The notes below the pieces were generated by a model. It was not told the origin of the DNA. It made no database searches and saw only the letters and a list, made by a program, of their open reading frames with translations. Positions 9,001 to 17,603 of a stretch of DNA of 64,000 nt are shown one piece after another (position 1 is the stretch's first letter; each line of letters starts with the position of its first letter). The stretch covers positions 124,001-188,000 of the forward strand of contig NZ_JAINDZ010000002.1 in NCBI RefSeq assembly GCF_019802345.1. The letters are read 5' to 3'. A program made the position numbers and the translations under genes. The DNA is from Methylosinus sp. Sm6 (GTDB lineage: Bacteria > Pseudomonadota > Alphaproteobacteria > Rhizobiales > Beijerinckiaceae).

Positions 9001-9817
9001 TTGCGCATTCGACGACGCGAAGCGTCCTCTCATAAGGGAGCACATTGTTTCCTACACGCCGAGCCTCCAGGCTTTGAAGGCGGCGGTCGAACGGGCGCAG
9101 CGTACGGAGCAGGACGCATCGGGCGGCGCGCTGGCGCTGGTCAATCCCGGTCACGACCTGCGGTTTGGCGAAACGATCGAGGCGCCTGCCCTGCATCGCC
9201 TGTTCCCCGACGGCATGATCCTGGTCGGGGACGAGGCATCGAAGGAGGCGTTTCTGGAGCATGCGGCGTCACGGCGGTATCTTCATCTCTCGTGCCACGG
9301 ACGGTTCGACATCATGCACCCGGAGCAATCCGGGATGAAGCTTGCCTCGAGCGAATGGCTGACGCTTCCGGAGATCACCGGCGGCCTCGGGATCGACAGG
9401 TGTCGTTGGCTGATGCTGGCGGCGTGCGAAACGGCGATGACCGGTCTCTTCCATACGGTCGAAGAATCGGTTGGGCCGATCACGGCCTTTCTGATGGCGG
9501 GCGCGGCCTGCGTGACCGGCGCGCTGTGGGCGATGCCCGATGTCAGCGCCGCCCTCGTCGCGTCAAGAGGCTATGAAGAACATTTGCATCGACAACTGCC
9601 GCCCGCGCAGGCGGTGCGCGCCGCCGTTCTCTGGTTGATGGATTTGTCGCGTGACGACTTGCGCAGGATCATCGGGTCGGAGGATGGCGGCGCGGCATGG
9701 CGCTATCGTCTCGCCGACATCGACGACGCCCCCGGCGCGGGCGGTAGCGCGCCGGACGCCGAGCGCCCCTTCGCGTCGCCATTGTTCTGGGCTCCGTTTA
9801 CAGTCTGGGGAATGTGA
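6050..9817 (+). CDS. TPR-CHAT domain protein (caspase-like protease)
   Basis: A 1255-residue protein. Residues of about 100-760 are helical TPR-like repeats, with recurring signatures such as AIACFEDAL, ALEAFDAL and AVEYLEEALQL. The C-terminal 300 residues form a CHAT domain, a member of the caspase/separase clan: the catalytic His is H1083 in YLHLSCHGRFD and the Cys is C1126 in LMLAACETAMTG. The family layout predicts a regulated cysteine protease whose TPR part receives a signal or binds a partner. I start at 6050, where GAGGCGACG precedes the ATG, rather than at 5990. The next gene (9866) follows by 48 bases in the same direction and is the likely partner. Related TPR-CHAT proteins act in phage defence or cell-death circuits, but that role is inferred here. 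Confidence 0.85.
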   Translation: MSQSMYASVQRLLAFQTPLEFLVSLEEAPEQLAADNLETLRLYSESPLWPRQRARIANILHVATSCAECGVGAVRDELLREKIRSWQDYAEHHATAGGDEACCVLDPGADIEPLEKAGIFSDLASHIVASIGNFDGVVAASLHGAAGVAMATAEEPPEPEWSERTIIHLETALQTITRDVDETAWAYFRGALGVAYRMSDGGDRDENIETAIACFEDALSVQTPEADMHNWAVSTYQLGIAHLAQADAAGASGRKAMACFEDVLNRLEPAREWPLWADVQIALGRAWLEHDEGEPEENLAKALEAFDALRENAITFGKPLGEAHAYKETGAALEKAGIADTDRLIACYRKALDIYSPDNDWESWTWCSGNLARALIDRAYVDKTDDIEEAILLLRGVIARGREREIEVSGFIHAFLGNAYLLRKKGTPERNQDRAVSFYEKAAASEDAGSIPRIWCDLAFAFRNRTRGDRAANIERSLQCFETSVGMLAESGDDPDLRASLQAELAQTYLRRLYHDDGENIASAVNHASEALAAAPRGEHWRGRVAALQALGDAYEKLQALAYGEVDKAVEYLEEALQLCTERGDPHEAASIASKLGHAFLTRKAGDVDANVEAAIKHYTMALSLGEDDDNTRQAHWMQGLGLAYLGRRRGDPSENRRIALAHIRHAGEIGRDEFSASDLVAQNLAEARALMAMGREHWGEALHVIDRAFDASDDCWREAVTPMARAELIDAIVDAGGWAALAYAAQGDCVTALERLEAVRGVTLREMLTFERMASSEADDDRRAAIRNATKRVATLRAEATSFLTMTRPFLTVADELAAAQEELSDALRKAQGRAMAALGPVLASLPEGSVLITPVATEFGGIVFVVPSGVAAPDHRHVIEMPELTFANVRERRQKWSAAYGEACNPAPLDMSARNEEEAWRVAALSLQEITEWLGAKVMAPVLEKIRELEEAHRPPDGSDRSAHLVIMPTGDFGALPFHAALCAFDDAKRPLIREHIVSYTPSLQALKAAVERAQRTEQDASGGALALVNPGHDLRFGETIEAPALHRLFPDGMILVGDEASKEAFLEHAASRRYLHLSCHGRFDIMHPEQSGMKLASSEWLTLPEITGGLGIDRCRWLMLAACETAMTGLFHTVEESVGPITAFLMAGAACVTGALWAMPDVSAALVASRGYEEHLHRQLPPAQAVRAAVLWLMDLSRDDLRRIIGSEDGGAAWRYRLADIDDAPGAGGSAPDAERPFASPLFWAPFTVWGM

Positions 9818-9865
9818 ACCGTTGCGCCTCTCGGCATGGCGACCGGATAGTCGGAACGGATATGA

Positions 9866-10837
9866 ATGGCGTGCTGCCCGGATACGAACATGAGAAGCGA
9901 TGACGAGCCCCATAGCGGAATCATTCCGGACCAAGGCAAGAAGCTCACCTATCTCATTACGGTCAGAGGTGACCAACGTCCGGTGGCCCGCGACAAACAG
10001 CATGCGCTCGGCGATATAGTGAATCGGGATGGCTTGTCCTATCCGTCTCCCGTCGTGACGAACCAGGCGCGGCTCGCCGAGGCGCTCGGCCTCGACGCGA
10101 CAGCCGTGACGCGCTGGGTCAAGGAGCAGTTGCGCATCCCGGTGCCCCACATCAAGGAAATATGCCGCATCTTCCAGATCGACGAGCAGGTTTTTCGGGA
10201 GCGGGATTTCGACGCGCTCAGGCAATACTGCGCCGGCAGTTCGTTGCGGTCTCCGACAGACTGGCGCGACACCTTTCTCGGAAAGATCGACGTTCGAGGA
10301 AGCATCATGCTCACGGACCCGTTTTCCGGGCAGATCGGCCGCACGCGCTATGCGGGGATCGGTGAGGACGATACCGACGAATTGCCCGCGACCGAAGTTC
10401 CCGCCGGTGCGCCGTTCTGGATGGACTTCGTCAGCCCTCGCGGCCGCGACGGCAAGCCGCTCTGGGCCGATTGGCCCATGCTGCTGTTCAACCACGATGT
10501 GCGCATTCATGGATTCAAATGCTTCCTGCCCGCCTACCGCGAGCATGAAGCGTTCCGGCAGGAGGTGTTTCCGGCAAAAGGAGCGCTTGTCTTGCCGCGC
10601 AGGCCCGTGCTCAAGCATCCGGTCGAGGATGCGGGCGAGTTCGAGATGATCTTGATCGTCGCGCAGGATCGATTTCCGGACGATGTCACCGGACGACTGT
10701 CCGACAAGCGGGCGCATGGCGCGGCGATCGAGGACGCCTTGCGGATTCTTTCGGAATGGATCGGTGATCGCATGAAGCGCGGAACAGCCGACATGGGAAA
10801 GGCGCGCTACCGCGTCGTATTACCAACCGCCCGATGA
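9866..10837 (+). CDS. HTH protein downstream of the CHAT protease
   Basis: A 323-residue protein with an Xre-like helix-turn-helix over about residues 63-110 (NQARLAEALGLDATAVTRWV, then KEICRIFQIDEQVF). The remaining 210 residues form a globular region I do not recognise, containing FWMDFVSPRGRDGKPLWADW and LILIVAQDRFP-like strands. No membrane segment is seen. The start may instead be the ATG at 9890. It sits 48 bases after the CHAT gene and probably forms an operon with it. Possible roles are regulator, sensor or substrate of the CHAT protease; the sequence does not decide. Confidence 0.65.
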   Translation: MACCPDTNMRSDDEPHSGIIPDQGKKLTYLITVRGDQRPVARDKQHALGDIVNRDGLSYPSPVVTNQARLAEALGLDATAVTRWVKEQLRIPVPHIKEICRIFQIDEQVFRERDFDALRQYCAGSSLRSPTDWRDTFLGKIDVRGSIMLTDPFSGQIGRTRYAGIGEDDTDELPATEVPAGAPFWMDFVSPRGRDGKPLWADWPMLLFNHDVRIHGFKCFLPAYREHEAFRQEVFPAKGALVLPRRPVLKHPVEDAGEFEMILIVAQDRFPDDVTGRLSDKRAHGAAIEDALRILSEWIGDRMKRGTADMGKARYRVVLPTAR

Positions 10838-10992
10838 ACTGACTCATTGGGAGTTCGGCGACTTGGTATAAAAAGCTCAGGCAGCGCAGCGTAAGAAGCG
10901 GAAGGCTCCCGAACGCAAGTTTCTTGCAGATTCCGGTCAACGCGTTTCCCGGGCTTCGCAATTACCTCCTCCTTGTCACAAAGGAGGTTGGC

Positions 10993-12480
10993 ATGGCCCG
11001 CACCAAAGATGGATCGATCACGCTCGGCTCGTCCTATATCCCCGTCGGCGACGACTCGTCGCGCCGCCGCATCGACGATGTCGTCTCAAAGTACAATATA
11101 CTCTTGCGCGCTGCGGAAGCTGGGCGGAAGAACGAGCCGCCGACGAACGACGCGCAGCTCGACGAGACGCAGCGCGAGCTGATCGACGAGAGCCAGGGTT
11201 TCGTCGCCGGCGCCACGCGGCGCGCCGGGGCCGAGATCACCGATCGCTGCAACGACATCCGCACGATGCTGCCTGCACCGCTCGACACGGCGCTGGAACA
11301 GTCGACCATCCGGCGCGAGGTCGCCGAAACGAAAGACCGCTACCGCGACGATCTTGCTTACGCCTTCCATGAGCAGGAACGAACCAGGCGCGACCTGCGC
11401 GCCTTCGAGGAAGAGAACGGACTGCCGCCGCACTCGGCGGTCTATAAGTCGGATGGCGCGATGTTCGCCTCGCTGCTGCTCGCGCTGACGCTTTGCGAGG
11501 GGCTGCTGAACGCCTTCCTGTTTCAGGAACTCCAGGATCGTGGACTGATCGGCGGCCTGATGCTGGCCCTGTCGGTCGGCCTCGCCAATGTGCTGATGGG
11601 GCTCGGCGCGGGCTTTCTCGGCTGGCGGCTCGCCACCCATGTGCGGCCGCCGCTTCGGCTGCTGGGCATCCTGACGACGGCCTTGTTCATGGCGGCAGCG
11701 CTGGCGCTGCATCTGGCGTTGGGCGACTTGCGTGAAGCGATCGGGCGCGAGGCGATCGGGCGCGACGCGGCGGCGCAGATCGACTTTCTGGTGATCCTCA
11801 AGCCCTGGCGCTGGTTCGCCTACACCACGATTCCGCCCTTCGTGCTGTTCGTCGTCGGGGTGGCGACCTTCCTGATCGCGGCGATGAAGGGGCGCGGCGG
11901 GACGTGGGGGATCGTTGCACCCTATTGGGGTCACGACGGTTTCGACCGCCGCTTTCAGGCAGCGGACGAAGCTTCGCACGACGCCATCGCCAATCTGAAG
12001 GACGCCATGCAGAACGCGTTCGACGGGGAGCGCGCCAAGCTGCGGGCGCGCCACGCTGCCGAGCGTGAGCGCCTGAACGATATCCGCCGTCTCGTCGCCG
12101 AAGCGCAAGGGGTGATGCGCACGCTCAGCGACTCCATCGACGCGGAGATCGGCCGCCTGCATATCTGGCTGCGCATGTATCGCGACCGCAATCGCGCCGT
12201 GCGCAACACGCCCGCGCCGAAATATTTCGAGACCTATCCGGCGTTCGAAGAGTGGCGAAAAACGCGCCTCGATCTCACCGAGCTCATGGCGCTCGCCGAA
12301 CAGGCGGAAAGCACGCTCGCGGAAAATGGCCGGCGTCTCGCGGCGCTCGAAGAGAAGACGTTGCAGGAACAGGTCACGGTGATCGACGGCATGATCGACA
12401 CGATCATGGCGACCGAGCGCGGCGCCGCCGGGCAGGTCGACAAGGACGAGGCGTCGCGCCGTCCGCGTTCGCCGAAATGA
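10993..12480 (+). CDS. Multi-pass membrane protein with coiled-coil domain, conjugation-linked
   Basis: A 495-residue protein. An N-terminal soluble helical region of about 140 residues is followed by four predicted membrane segments (for example MFASLLLALTLCEGLLNAFL, and WFAYTTIPPFVLFVVGVATF) and then a long charged coiled coil (ERAKLRARHAAERERLNDIR). The start at 10993 has AAGGAGG at 10981-10987. It is the first gene of a plus-strand operon that continues to the VirD4/TraD-like coupling protein. It is probably an inner-membrane component tied to DNA transfer. No named family recognised. Confidence 0.7.
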   Translation: MARTKDGSITLGSSYIPVGDDSSRRRIDDVVSKYNILLRAAEAGRKNEPPTNDAQLDETQRELIDESQGFVAGATRRAGAEITDRCNDIRTMLPAPLDTALEQSTIRREVAETKDRYRDDLAYAFHEQERTRRDLRAFEEENGLPPHSAVYKSDGAMFASLLLALTLCEGLLNAFLFQELQDRGLIGGLMLALSVGLANVLMGLGAGFLGWRLATHVRPPLRLLGILTTALFMAAALALHLALGDLREAIGREAIGRDAAAQIDFLVILKPWRWFAYTTIPPFVLFVVGVATFLIAAMKGRGGTWGIVAPYWGHDGFDRRFQAADEASHDAIANLKDAMQNAFDGERAKLRARHAAERERLNDIRRLVAEAQGVMRTLSDSIDAEIGRLHIWLRMYRDRNRAVRNTPAPKYFETYPAFEEWRKTRLDLTELMALAEQAESTLAENGRRLAALEEKTLQEQVTVIDGMIDTIMATERGAAGQVDKDEASRRPRSPK

Positions 12481-12493
12481 GCGGAGGATGGAC

Positions 12494-13375
12494 ATGCGTG
12501 CGCATCCCCGCTCCTCCCGCAGCGGCGGCCAAGGCCGAAACATCCGGCTCGGCGCCTTGTGGCTCGGCATCCTCGTCCTCGGCGGCGGCTTCGGCGCCGC
12601 CGCCTGGACGACGCTGAACCGCCCGCCCGACGCTTTCGAACTCTGCCAAAGCGGTCATATCGGCGTGAGCAGTATCATCCTTATCGACGCAACCGACATG
12701 CTCACGGAGATTCAGAAGCGTCGCGTGAAGGCGTCGATCGACGCCGAGCGTGACCGGCTGCCCTATGGCGGGAAGCTCACGATCGTGACGCTCAACGCCG
12801 CCGACCCCGGACAGCCGGTCGAGGTGATGTCGGCCTGCAATCCCGGCAAGGCGTCGGACAGCAATCCTCTGTTCGTGACCGCGAGCAAGGCCCAGAAACG
12901 CTGGGCGGAGACATTCGACCACCCGATCACGGCGGCGATCCGGGAGGCGGGCGCGAGCGCCCAATCGTCGGACAGTCCGCTCATCGCCACGATCGCAGCG
13001 CTGCCGACGCGACCCGATTTCGATGGGCGGACGCCGACGCGCCGCCTCGTGATCATCTCGGACATGCTGGAGCATGTGCGCGGCGGCTATTCGCATCTTG
13101 GCGGCGGCAATTTCTGGAAGAGCTATCGGGCCTCTTCCTTGCCGCGTCTCGCGCCGCTCGAACTGCGCGGCGTCTCGGTGGCGATCGATTATCTCGCCCG
13201 GTCGCCTTACGCCGGGGTGCAAGGCCCGGCGCACCGGCAGTTCTGGCGCCGACTGCTCACGCAAGCCGGCGCGAGCGAGGTGACGTTCATCGGCCTTCCA
13301 TCGGCGGACGATGACGAACTAGACGATATGCCGAAGCCCCGCAAATCGCCCAGCCCGAAAAAGAAGAAAGGGTGA
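12494..13375 (+). CDS. Membrane-anchored protein with VWA-like fold, conjugation-linked
   Basis: A 293-residue protein with one N-terminal membrane anchor (GALWLGILVLGGGFGAAAW) and a periplasmic domain. VSSIILIDATDML resembles the first strand and metal site of a von Willebrand A domain (D-x-T/S), and RRLVIISDMLEH resembles the central strand with a second Asp. It ends in a basic tail of Lys and Pro. GGAGG at 12483-12487 favours the ATG at 12494 over 12488. It lies 13 bases after the previous stop, and the next small gene begins at its end, so it is part of one operon. Confidence 0.6.
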   Translation: MRAHPRSSRSGGQGRNIRLGALWLGILVLGGGFGAAAWTTLNRPPDAFELCQSGHIGVSSIILIDATDMLTEIQKRRVKASIDAERDRLPYGGKLTIVTLNAADPGQPVEVMSACNPGKASDSNPLFVTASKAQKRWAETFDHPITAAIREAGASAQSSDSPLIATIAALPTRPDFDGRTPTRRLVIISDMLEHVRGGYSHLGGGNFWKSYRASSLPRLAPLELRGVSVAIDYLARSPYAGVQGPAHRQFWRRLLTQAGASEVTFIGLPSADDDELDDMPKPRKSPSPKKKKG

Positions 13376-13380
13376 CGGAC

Positions 13381-13659
13381 ATGCTGAGATTCTTGCTGCT
13401 CCTCTTTCAGGCGATTTTCTCTATGGGCCTACTCGCCTGTCGGCTCGGCGCATTGCTGGGCGCGCTGCTGGGGCGGACGCTCGTCGCAGGGGTCATGGCC
13501 CTCCGGCGAAATGGCGCAACCCGCCGCAGTTCGCCTTCTCCCCCGGCGGCAGCGTTCGATCCGGTCACTCCCACCCGAGACGGAGCAAACAACGGCGCGT
13601 CCCGCGATCCCGCCTTCACGCCGCGCCCGCTTCGCGCCCGTCCACGCAGGCGGCGCTGA
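13381..13659 (+). CDS. Small membrane protein with basic tail
   Basis: A 92-residue protein with a hydrophobic N-terminus (MLRFLLLLFQAIFSMGLLAC) and a second apolar stretch, ending in a basic, Pro-rich tail (PLRARPRRRR). A GTG at 13372 overlapping the previous stop is an alternative start; AAAGGG about 8 bases before 13381 favours the ATG. Its position between the VWA-like gene and the TraD-like gene points to a role in the same membrane complex. Function unknown. Confidence 0.5.
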   Translation: MLRFLLLLFQAIFSMGLLACRLGALLGALLGRTLVAGVMALRRNGATRRSSPSPPAAAFDPVTPTRDGANNGASRDPAFTPRPLRARPRRRR

Positions 13660-13679
13660 TAGGAAAGGAGGACGGGGCA

Positions 13680-15641
13680 ATGCGAGACGGATATTCGGGC
13701 GACACTTGGCTCATTCTCGCCTCGGGTCTCGGCCTTCCGGCGCTGATCGCTGGCGCAACAGCGACACCGAAGAACGCCGCCTATGCCGCGCCCGACCGCC
13801 TCGTTCTCACCGTTTTGGTGTTCGCCGTGACGCTGGCGGGCGTCGCCATCCTCGTCACCGCCACCCGCCGGCGGGCGGACAGGCGCATGGCCGAACGCTA
13901 TGGCCCGGCTTCGTCCGCCGTGCGCGACACGCTGACCTATCTGCGCCACGAGCAAAGGCTGGCGCGACGCGGTCGGCTTGCCGCCCTTCTCGGCAGCATC
14001 GGCGCGTTCGGCCTTTATCTGCTCGCCCATTGGCCGCAGATGGGAGCGTTGGCGCCGTTCCGCGATGCGCTCGGCTCCATGAGCCTGTTGCTGTTCGCCG
14101 CCATTCCGGCGCTGGCCCTGAAAAATCGCGGCAATCACATCAACACCTGGTTCCTGAAGCGCTATCTCGCCCAGCAGATCGAGCATCTCGGCTACCGGCC
14201 CGGCGCGAGGCGTCCGATCAGCGCCATGCGCCCGGAGGAGATCGTGACGACGGAAGCGCCGGGGCGCTTCAGGATCGCGGGCTTTCCCTGGACGTTCGAC
14301 GATTTCATGAAGAATGCGGCGGTGTTCGGCCAGGTCGGTTCGGGCAAGACCGTCTGCGTGCTGAATTCGCTGCTGGTCGCGTTGATCGCCTCGTCGTCGG
14401 ACGCGCCCCTCTCCATTTCCGGGCTCGTGCTGGACGCCAAGGGCGACTTCTACGGCAAGCTGCAAAGGCTCTGCGAAAGGCTCGGGCGCGCCGATGATCT
14501 CTATGTCGTCGACCCCGGCGCGTGGGGCGCGGCGGCGCGGACGCGGCGCTCGATTGCCTGGAACCCCCTCGACAATGCCGACGACGCGCTCGAAGTGGCG
14601 ACGCGGCTCGTGGCGGCCTTGCGCCTTCTCGGCCTCGAACAGGGCAATGACGGCTCCTATTTCCTCGACGCCGCAAAGGCGTTCCTGCGCCATGGCATCG
14701 TCCTGGTGCGGGCGGCGGCGGGAGGCGAAGCGCCGTCGCTCATCGACGTGTACCATCTCTCACAGGAAGGCGAGGCCGAGACGCCGCTCTATCACCGTCT
14801 TCTCGTCGCCATCGCCGGGCGGTTTCCGGGCGCGACGCCGCAGGAAGTCGATGACGCGATCGGTTATTTCGAGAAGAACTGGGCGGCGATGGCAGACCGC
14901 GAAAAATCGGGCGTGCGCGGCACCATCACGCAGCTTCTCGACGAATTCCTGGTGCCGCCTTTCCGCGAGATGTTCACCGGGCGCTCGACCATCAGCATCG
15001 CCGACGTGATCGACAAGGGCAAGATTCTCTATGTCCATATGCCCGCAGCCGACCGCGAGCGGATGAGCCGCGTCGTCAATACACTCGTCAAGCTGGAGTT
15101 CCAGCGCCAGATCCTGCGCCGGCCCGGCAAGGAGCGTCCGAGCTTCTTCCTCTGCGACGAATTCCAGACCTTCTACACGAGCGGCGAAGGACGGGGCGAT
15201 TCCGATTTCTTTGAGCGCTCCCGCGAGAGCCGCCACGCCAATATCGTCGCGGCGCAGAACATCTCGGCCTTTCTGAAACGCACCCGGAATCCGCACGACG
15301 TGAAGAACTTTCTCGGCAACTGCGCGGTGAAGATTTTCCTGCGCAACACCGAGGAGGAGACGAATCGTTGGGCGTCGGGCCTGTTCGGCCAGCGCTCGGA
15401 GATCGTCATCACCACCAGCGAGCAGGCGGCGTTCGACGGCGGGCTGTCGCGCCGTCGCCACACGAATTACGGCCGCGCCACGCGCACCCTGCCACGCGTG
15501 CCGCCGGAAGCCTTCGCGCAACTGGCCGTGCCCATGCGCGGCGAGGCGGCGCGGCAATATGCGGACTCCATCATTCACCTCGGCTCTCGCGGCGAGGCAG
15601 AGCATCACGCGCCGCTCTGGCCCGTCAATCCGTTGCGGTGA
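13680..15641 (+). CDS. TraD/VirD4-type conjugal coupling ATPase
   Basis: A 653-residue protein. Two or three membrane segments occur in the first 145 residues. Walker A is GQVGSGKT at about residues 217-224 and Walker B is FFLCDEFQTF near residue 490. The C-terminal part (ESRHANIVAAQNISAFLKRT, FLGNCAVKIFLRN) matches the TraM-recognition/TraG-D C-terminal fold. These hexameric inner-membrane ATPases bring relaxase-bound DNA to a type IV secretion channel. A GGAGG site at 13667-13671 supports this start. The relaxase and MobC genes lie 3.5 kb away on the other strand. No type IV channel genes are in the window, so the element may be mobilised by another one. Confidence 0.9.
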   Translation: MRDGYSGDTWLILASGLGLPALIAGATATPKNAAYAAPDRLVLTVLVFAVTLAGVAILVTATRRRADRRMAERYGPASSAVRDTLTYLRHEQRLARRGRLAALLGSIGAFGLYLLAHWPQMGALAPFRDALGSMSLLLFAAIPALALKNRGNHINTWFLKRYLAQQIEHLGYRPGARRPISAMRPEEIVTTEAPGRFRIAGFPWTFDDFMKNAAVFGQVGSGKTVCVLNSLLVALIASSSDAPLSISGLVLDAKGDFYGKLQRLCERLGRADDLYVVDPGAWGAAARTRRSIAWNPLDNADDALEVATRLVAALRLLGLEQGNDGSYFLDAAKAFLRHGIVLVRAAAGGEAPSLIDVYHLSQEGEAETPLYHRLLVAIAGRFPGATPQEVDDAIGYFEKNWAAMADREKSGVRGTITQLLDEFLVPPFREMFTGRSTISIADVIDKGKILYVHMPAADRERMSRVVNTLVKLEFQRQILRRPGKERPSFFLCDEFQTFYTSGEGRGDSDFFERSRESRHANIVAAQNISAFLKRTRNPHDVKNFLGNCAVKIFLRNTEEETNRWASGLFGQRSEIVITTSEQAAFDGGLSRRRHTNYGRATRTLPRVPPEAFAQLAVPMRGEAARQYADSIIHLGSRGEAEHHAPLWPVNPLR

Positions 15642-15650
15642 ACAAGAGAC

Positions 15651-15779
15651 ATGCGGCCCCCTCTTCTCCCCCTTCTGGCCTTCGCCGCCCTGATGCTGAT
15701 CGCGTTCGCGTCGCTGCACGACCTCGCGATAATCGTGGGCCATGCGCTTGCGCCGTGGTTCGGCTGGATGCTGCCCTGA
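15651..15779 (+). CDS. 42-residue membrane peptide
   Basis: A short frame of 42 codons starting MRPPLLPLLAFAALMLIAFA and ending WFGWMLP. It lies 9 bases after the coupling-protein stop and 23 bases before the next gene. One hydrophobic helix spans most of it. It is too short for homology, but tight operon spacing and a clean membrane profile support translation. Confidence 0.45.
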   Translation: MRPPLLPLLAFAALMLIAFASLHDLAIIVGHALAPWFGWMLP

Positions 15780-15802
15780 CTTTTCAATACGGAGGATCGA
15801 CC

Positions 15803-15988
15803 ATGCTCGGCGAACTGTTTCGAACCGGCGTTCAACTGACCCAGGTGATCGGCCTCTGCTGCCTCCTCTGGGGCGCCTTCATCATCATCGCCGCCATCGG
15901 CGCGGGCCGCGGCCCCATCGACCTCGCCAAAGGCGCTCTCCTCATGGCCTTCGGCGTCTACCTCGCCGGACTCGGACAGGGGCTGTGA
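15803..15988 (+). CDS. 61-residue membrane protein
   Basis: Starts MLGELFRTGVQLTQVIGLCC with GGAGG at 15791-15795. It contains two hydrophobic helices (LTQVIGLCCLLWGAFIIIAA and GALLMAFGVYLAGLGQGL) joined by GRGPIDLAK. It is the last gene of the coupling-protein operon, perhaps a small membrane subunit. Function not recognised. The 222 bases after it hold no gene that I can support. Confidence 0.6.
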   Translation: MLGELFRTGVQLTQVIGLCCLLWGAFIIIAAIGAGRGPIDLAKGALLMAFGVYLAGLGQGL

Positions 15989-16210
15989 GACATCTATTTC
16001 TCCGTCCCGCCCGTCGAACGCGTCGGTTTCGCACGGATTTTATGCAACAAACCCGCAGATTCCGCTCGCGGGCTCCGTCCCGAGATGCAATGCTCAAGCC
16101 CTCTTAGGTCGTTATCACCAATAACAAATTTCTTTATCGACGCGTTCACGCTTATGTGAAAGTCTTGTTATGCACATATTGCCGCGTAGCCACTGCTTTT
16201 CAGTTCTGCG

Positions 16211-17047
16211 TTAATTCACATTACATTTGCTCTCGTCCACCCCAGCCTTGTGCAGGTATTCTTTTATCGCGGTGGACATAGGCTTTCCTAGAAACTGTCC
16301 AATTATCCTGCTTCCAAGCACTGCCATATTGACGCCGTTGTCAATGTTTTTTATGACGATAGTCTCTGTAAAGCCATGCGGACCACCCGGTAGATCGAAC
16401 ACAATTTGCAGCTCATCTTTTGACTCTGAGATGCTACGGCGCAAGGCAGATGGGACGCGAGACTGGTCCAGTTTTTCATGATAAGCATGCAGGTCCACAT
16501 GTGGAACTCCGACACAGCTTACGGTGAACCACTCTCCTGTCGGCGGCTGTGCTATGGAAACGCTTTGTTGTGCCGGCAGAACTGGGAAACTCTCCTGATT
16601 CGTGCTTCTCACAAAGTCTATCAACTTCATTCGCCGCTGTTCGTCAGTGATCAGACCGGCTCTGACTAAAAATTCAAGATTATCTCTGGCCTTCTTCCGG
16701 TCGTTATTTGTTTTGATCGCCTCCAATAAAAGTGCCGCCTCATCCTTTCTGTCTTCTAGATCCCGTTGATAGATTCCGTTGATGGCTGCGGCTCCGGCGT
16801 TAGCCGTCGCGGCGATAGCCGCCGCGATTATCGCCGCACCGATCGGCGTTTGCCACAGAGTGCGCCGGGCTTCGGCCTCTTTCACGGCGACTTCACGTTC
16901 TTTTATTGCGATCTCGCTGGCGCGTGCGTCACGTTCACTCTCCCATTTCTCCCGTTCAAATGCCTCCTGCACGGCCGAAGGGGCTCCGCCTGCGGCATCG
17001 ACTGCCTTGGGTTCTGATGAAGAATCCGATACGTTACGCGTAGTCAC
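16211..17047 (-). CDS. Membrane-anchored hypothetical protein
   Basis: A 278-residue protein with a GTG start. The N-terminus is a charged helix with coiled-coil tendency (EREKWESERDARASEIAIKE), followed by one membrane segment (PIGAAIIAAAIAATANAGAA) at about residues 67-90, then a helical region and a C-terminal globular domain with strands (DELQIVFDLPGG, GFTETIVIKNID). GC content is visibly lower than in flanking genes. It stands alone, convergent to the coupling-protein operon. Function unknown. Confidence 0.6.
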   Translation of the reverse strand: MTTRNVSDSSSEPKAVDAAGGAPSAVQEAFEREKWESERDARASEIAIKEREVAVKEAEARRTLWQTPIGAAIIAAAIAATANAGAAAINGIYQRDLEDRKDEAALLLEAIKTNNDRKKARDNLEFLVRAGLITDEQRRMKLIDFVRSTNQESFPVLPAQQSVSIAQPPTGEWFTVSCVGVPHVDLHAYHEKLDQSRVPSALRRSISESKDELQIVFDLPGGPHGFTETIVIKNIDNGVNMAVLGSRIIGQFLGKPMSTAIKEYLHKAGVDESKCNVN

Positions 17048-17199
17048 TTCTCGCTTGTCCCCATTTGGCTCGTCCGAGCCAGTATTCTACACTGGGGACG
17101 AGAGTCGCATAAACCGGTTATATGGAACCACCTGCCGTGAAGACGAGATTTTCAAGCGCTCCCGGCAGTCGACCCGGCACCCTTGACTCGTCGCTATCG

Positions 17200-17603
17200 T
17201 CACGGCTCGCGGCGGCGCTTTCCAAGACTTTTCATCTCCTCGCGGTGGCGGGCACGGATGGGCGCGAGGTGGCGGTGGATTCGACCGGGCGTCTCGCTCC
17301 TCGCCTTCTCCAGCGACTGCCGCAACGCCGCTTCCTGTTCGCGGGCGAGGCATTCGAGGGCTGCCGTGCGTCGAAGGGCGCAGACCTCCTGCATCGCCAG
17401 CAGGAAGCGATGCGCGAAGCCCTGCCGGATGGCGGCCTGCTCCTGTCGGCGCTCGGCGGCGATCGCGAGGCGGACGCTGAAACGCGCCGCGAGAATCTCG
17501 ACCGCATGCGCCTCGCGCAGCGCCGCATAGTCGGACGCCGCCGAAGGCAGGGCTTGCCCGCTCCGGGCCCGGGATCGTGAAGGGAGCGGACGCCTGGGCC
17601 CAT
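17200..17603 (-). pseudogene. Reading frame downstream of relaxase lacking an in-frame start
   Basis: From about 17,580 down to the TGA at 17202-17200 one frame reads like a true protein: ALPSAASDYAALREAHAVEI, then RLAIAAERRQEQAAIRQGFA, MQEVCALRRTAALECLAREQ and a basic end. It is Ala/Glu/Arg-rich and helical. No ATG, GTG or TTG occurs in this frame before it enters the relaxase gene. The ATG at 17603 that overlaps the relaxase stop (TAAATG) is in another frame. A one-base indel in the first 25 codons, where there are G/C runs, would join the two. It could be a broken gene, or a start I cannot see. Confidence 0.45.

Noticed and set aside
7550-9262. 570-codon open frame on the minus strand inside the CHAT gene
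   Set aside because: It lies opposite a gene with intact TPR and CHAT motifs. Its translation is Arg/His/Gly-rich, as expected of an antisense frame in GC-rich DNA.
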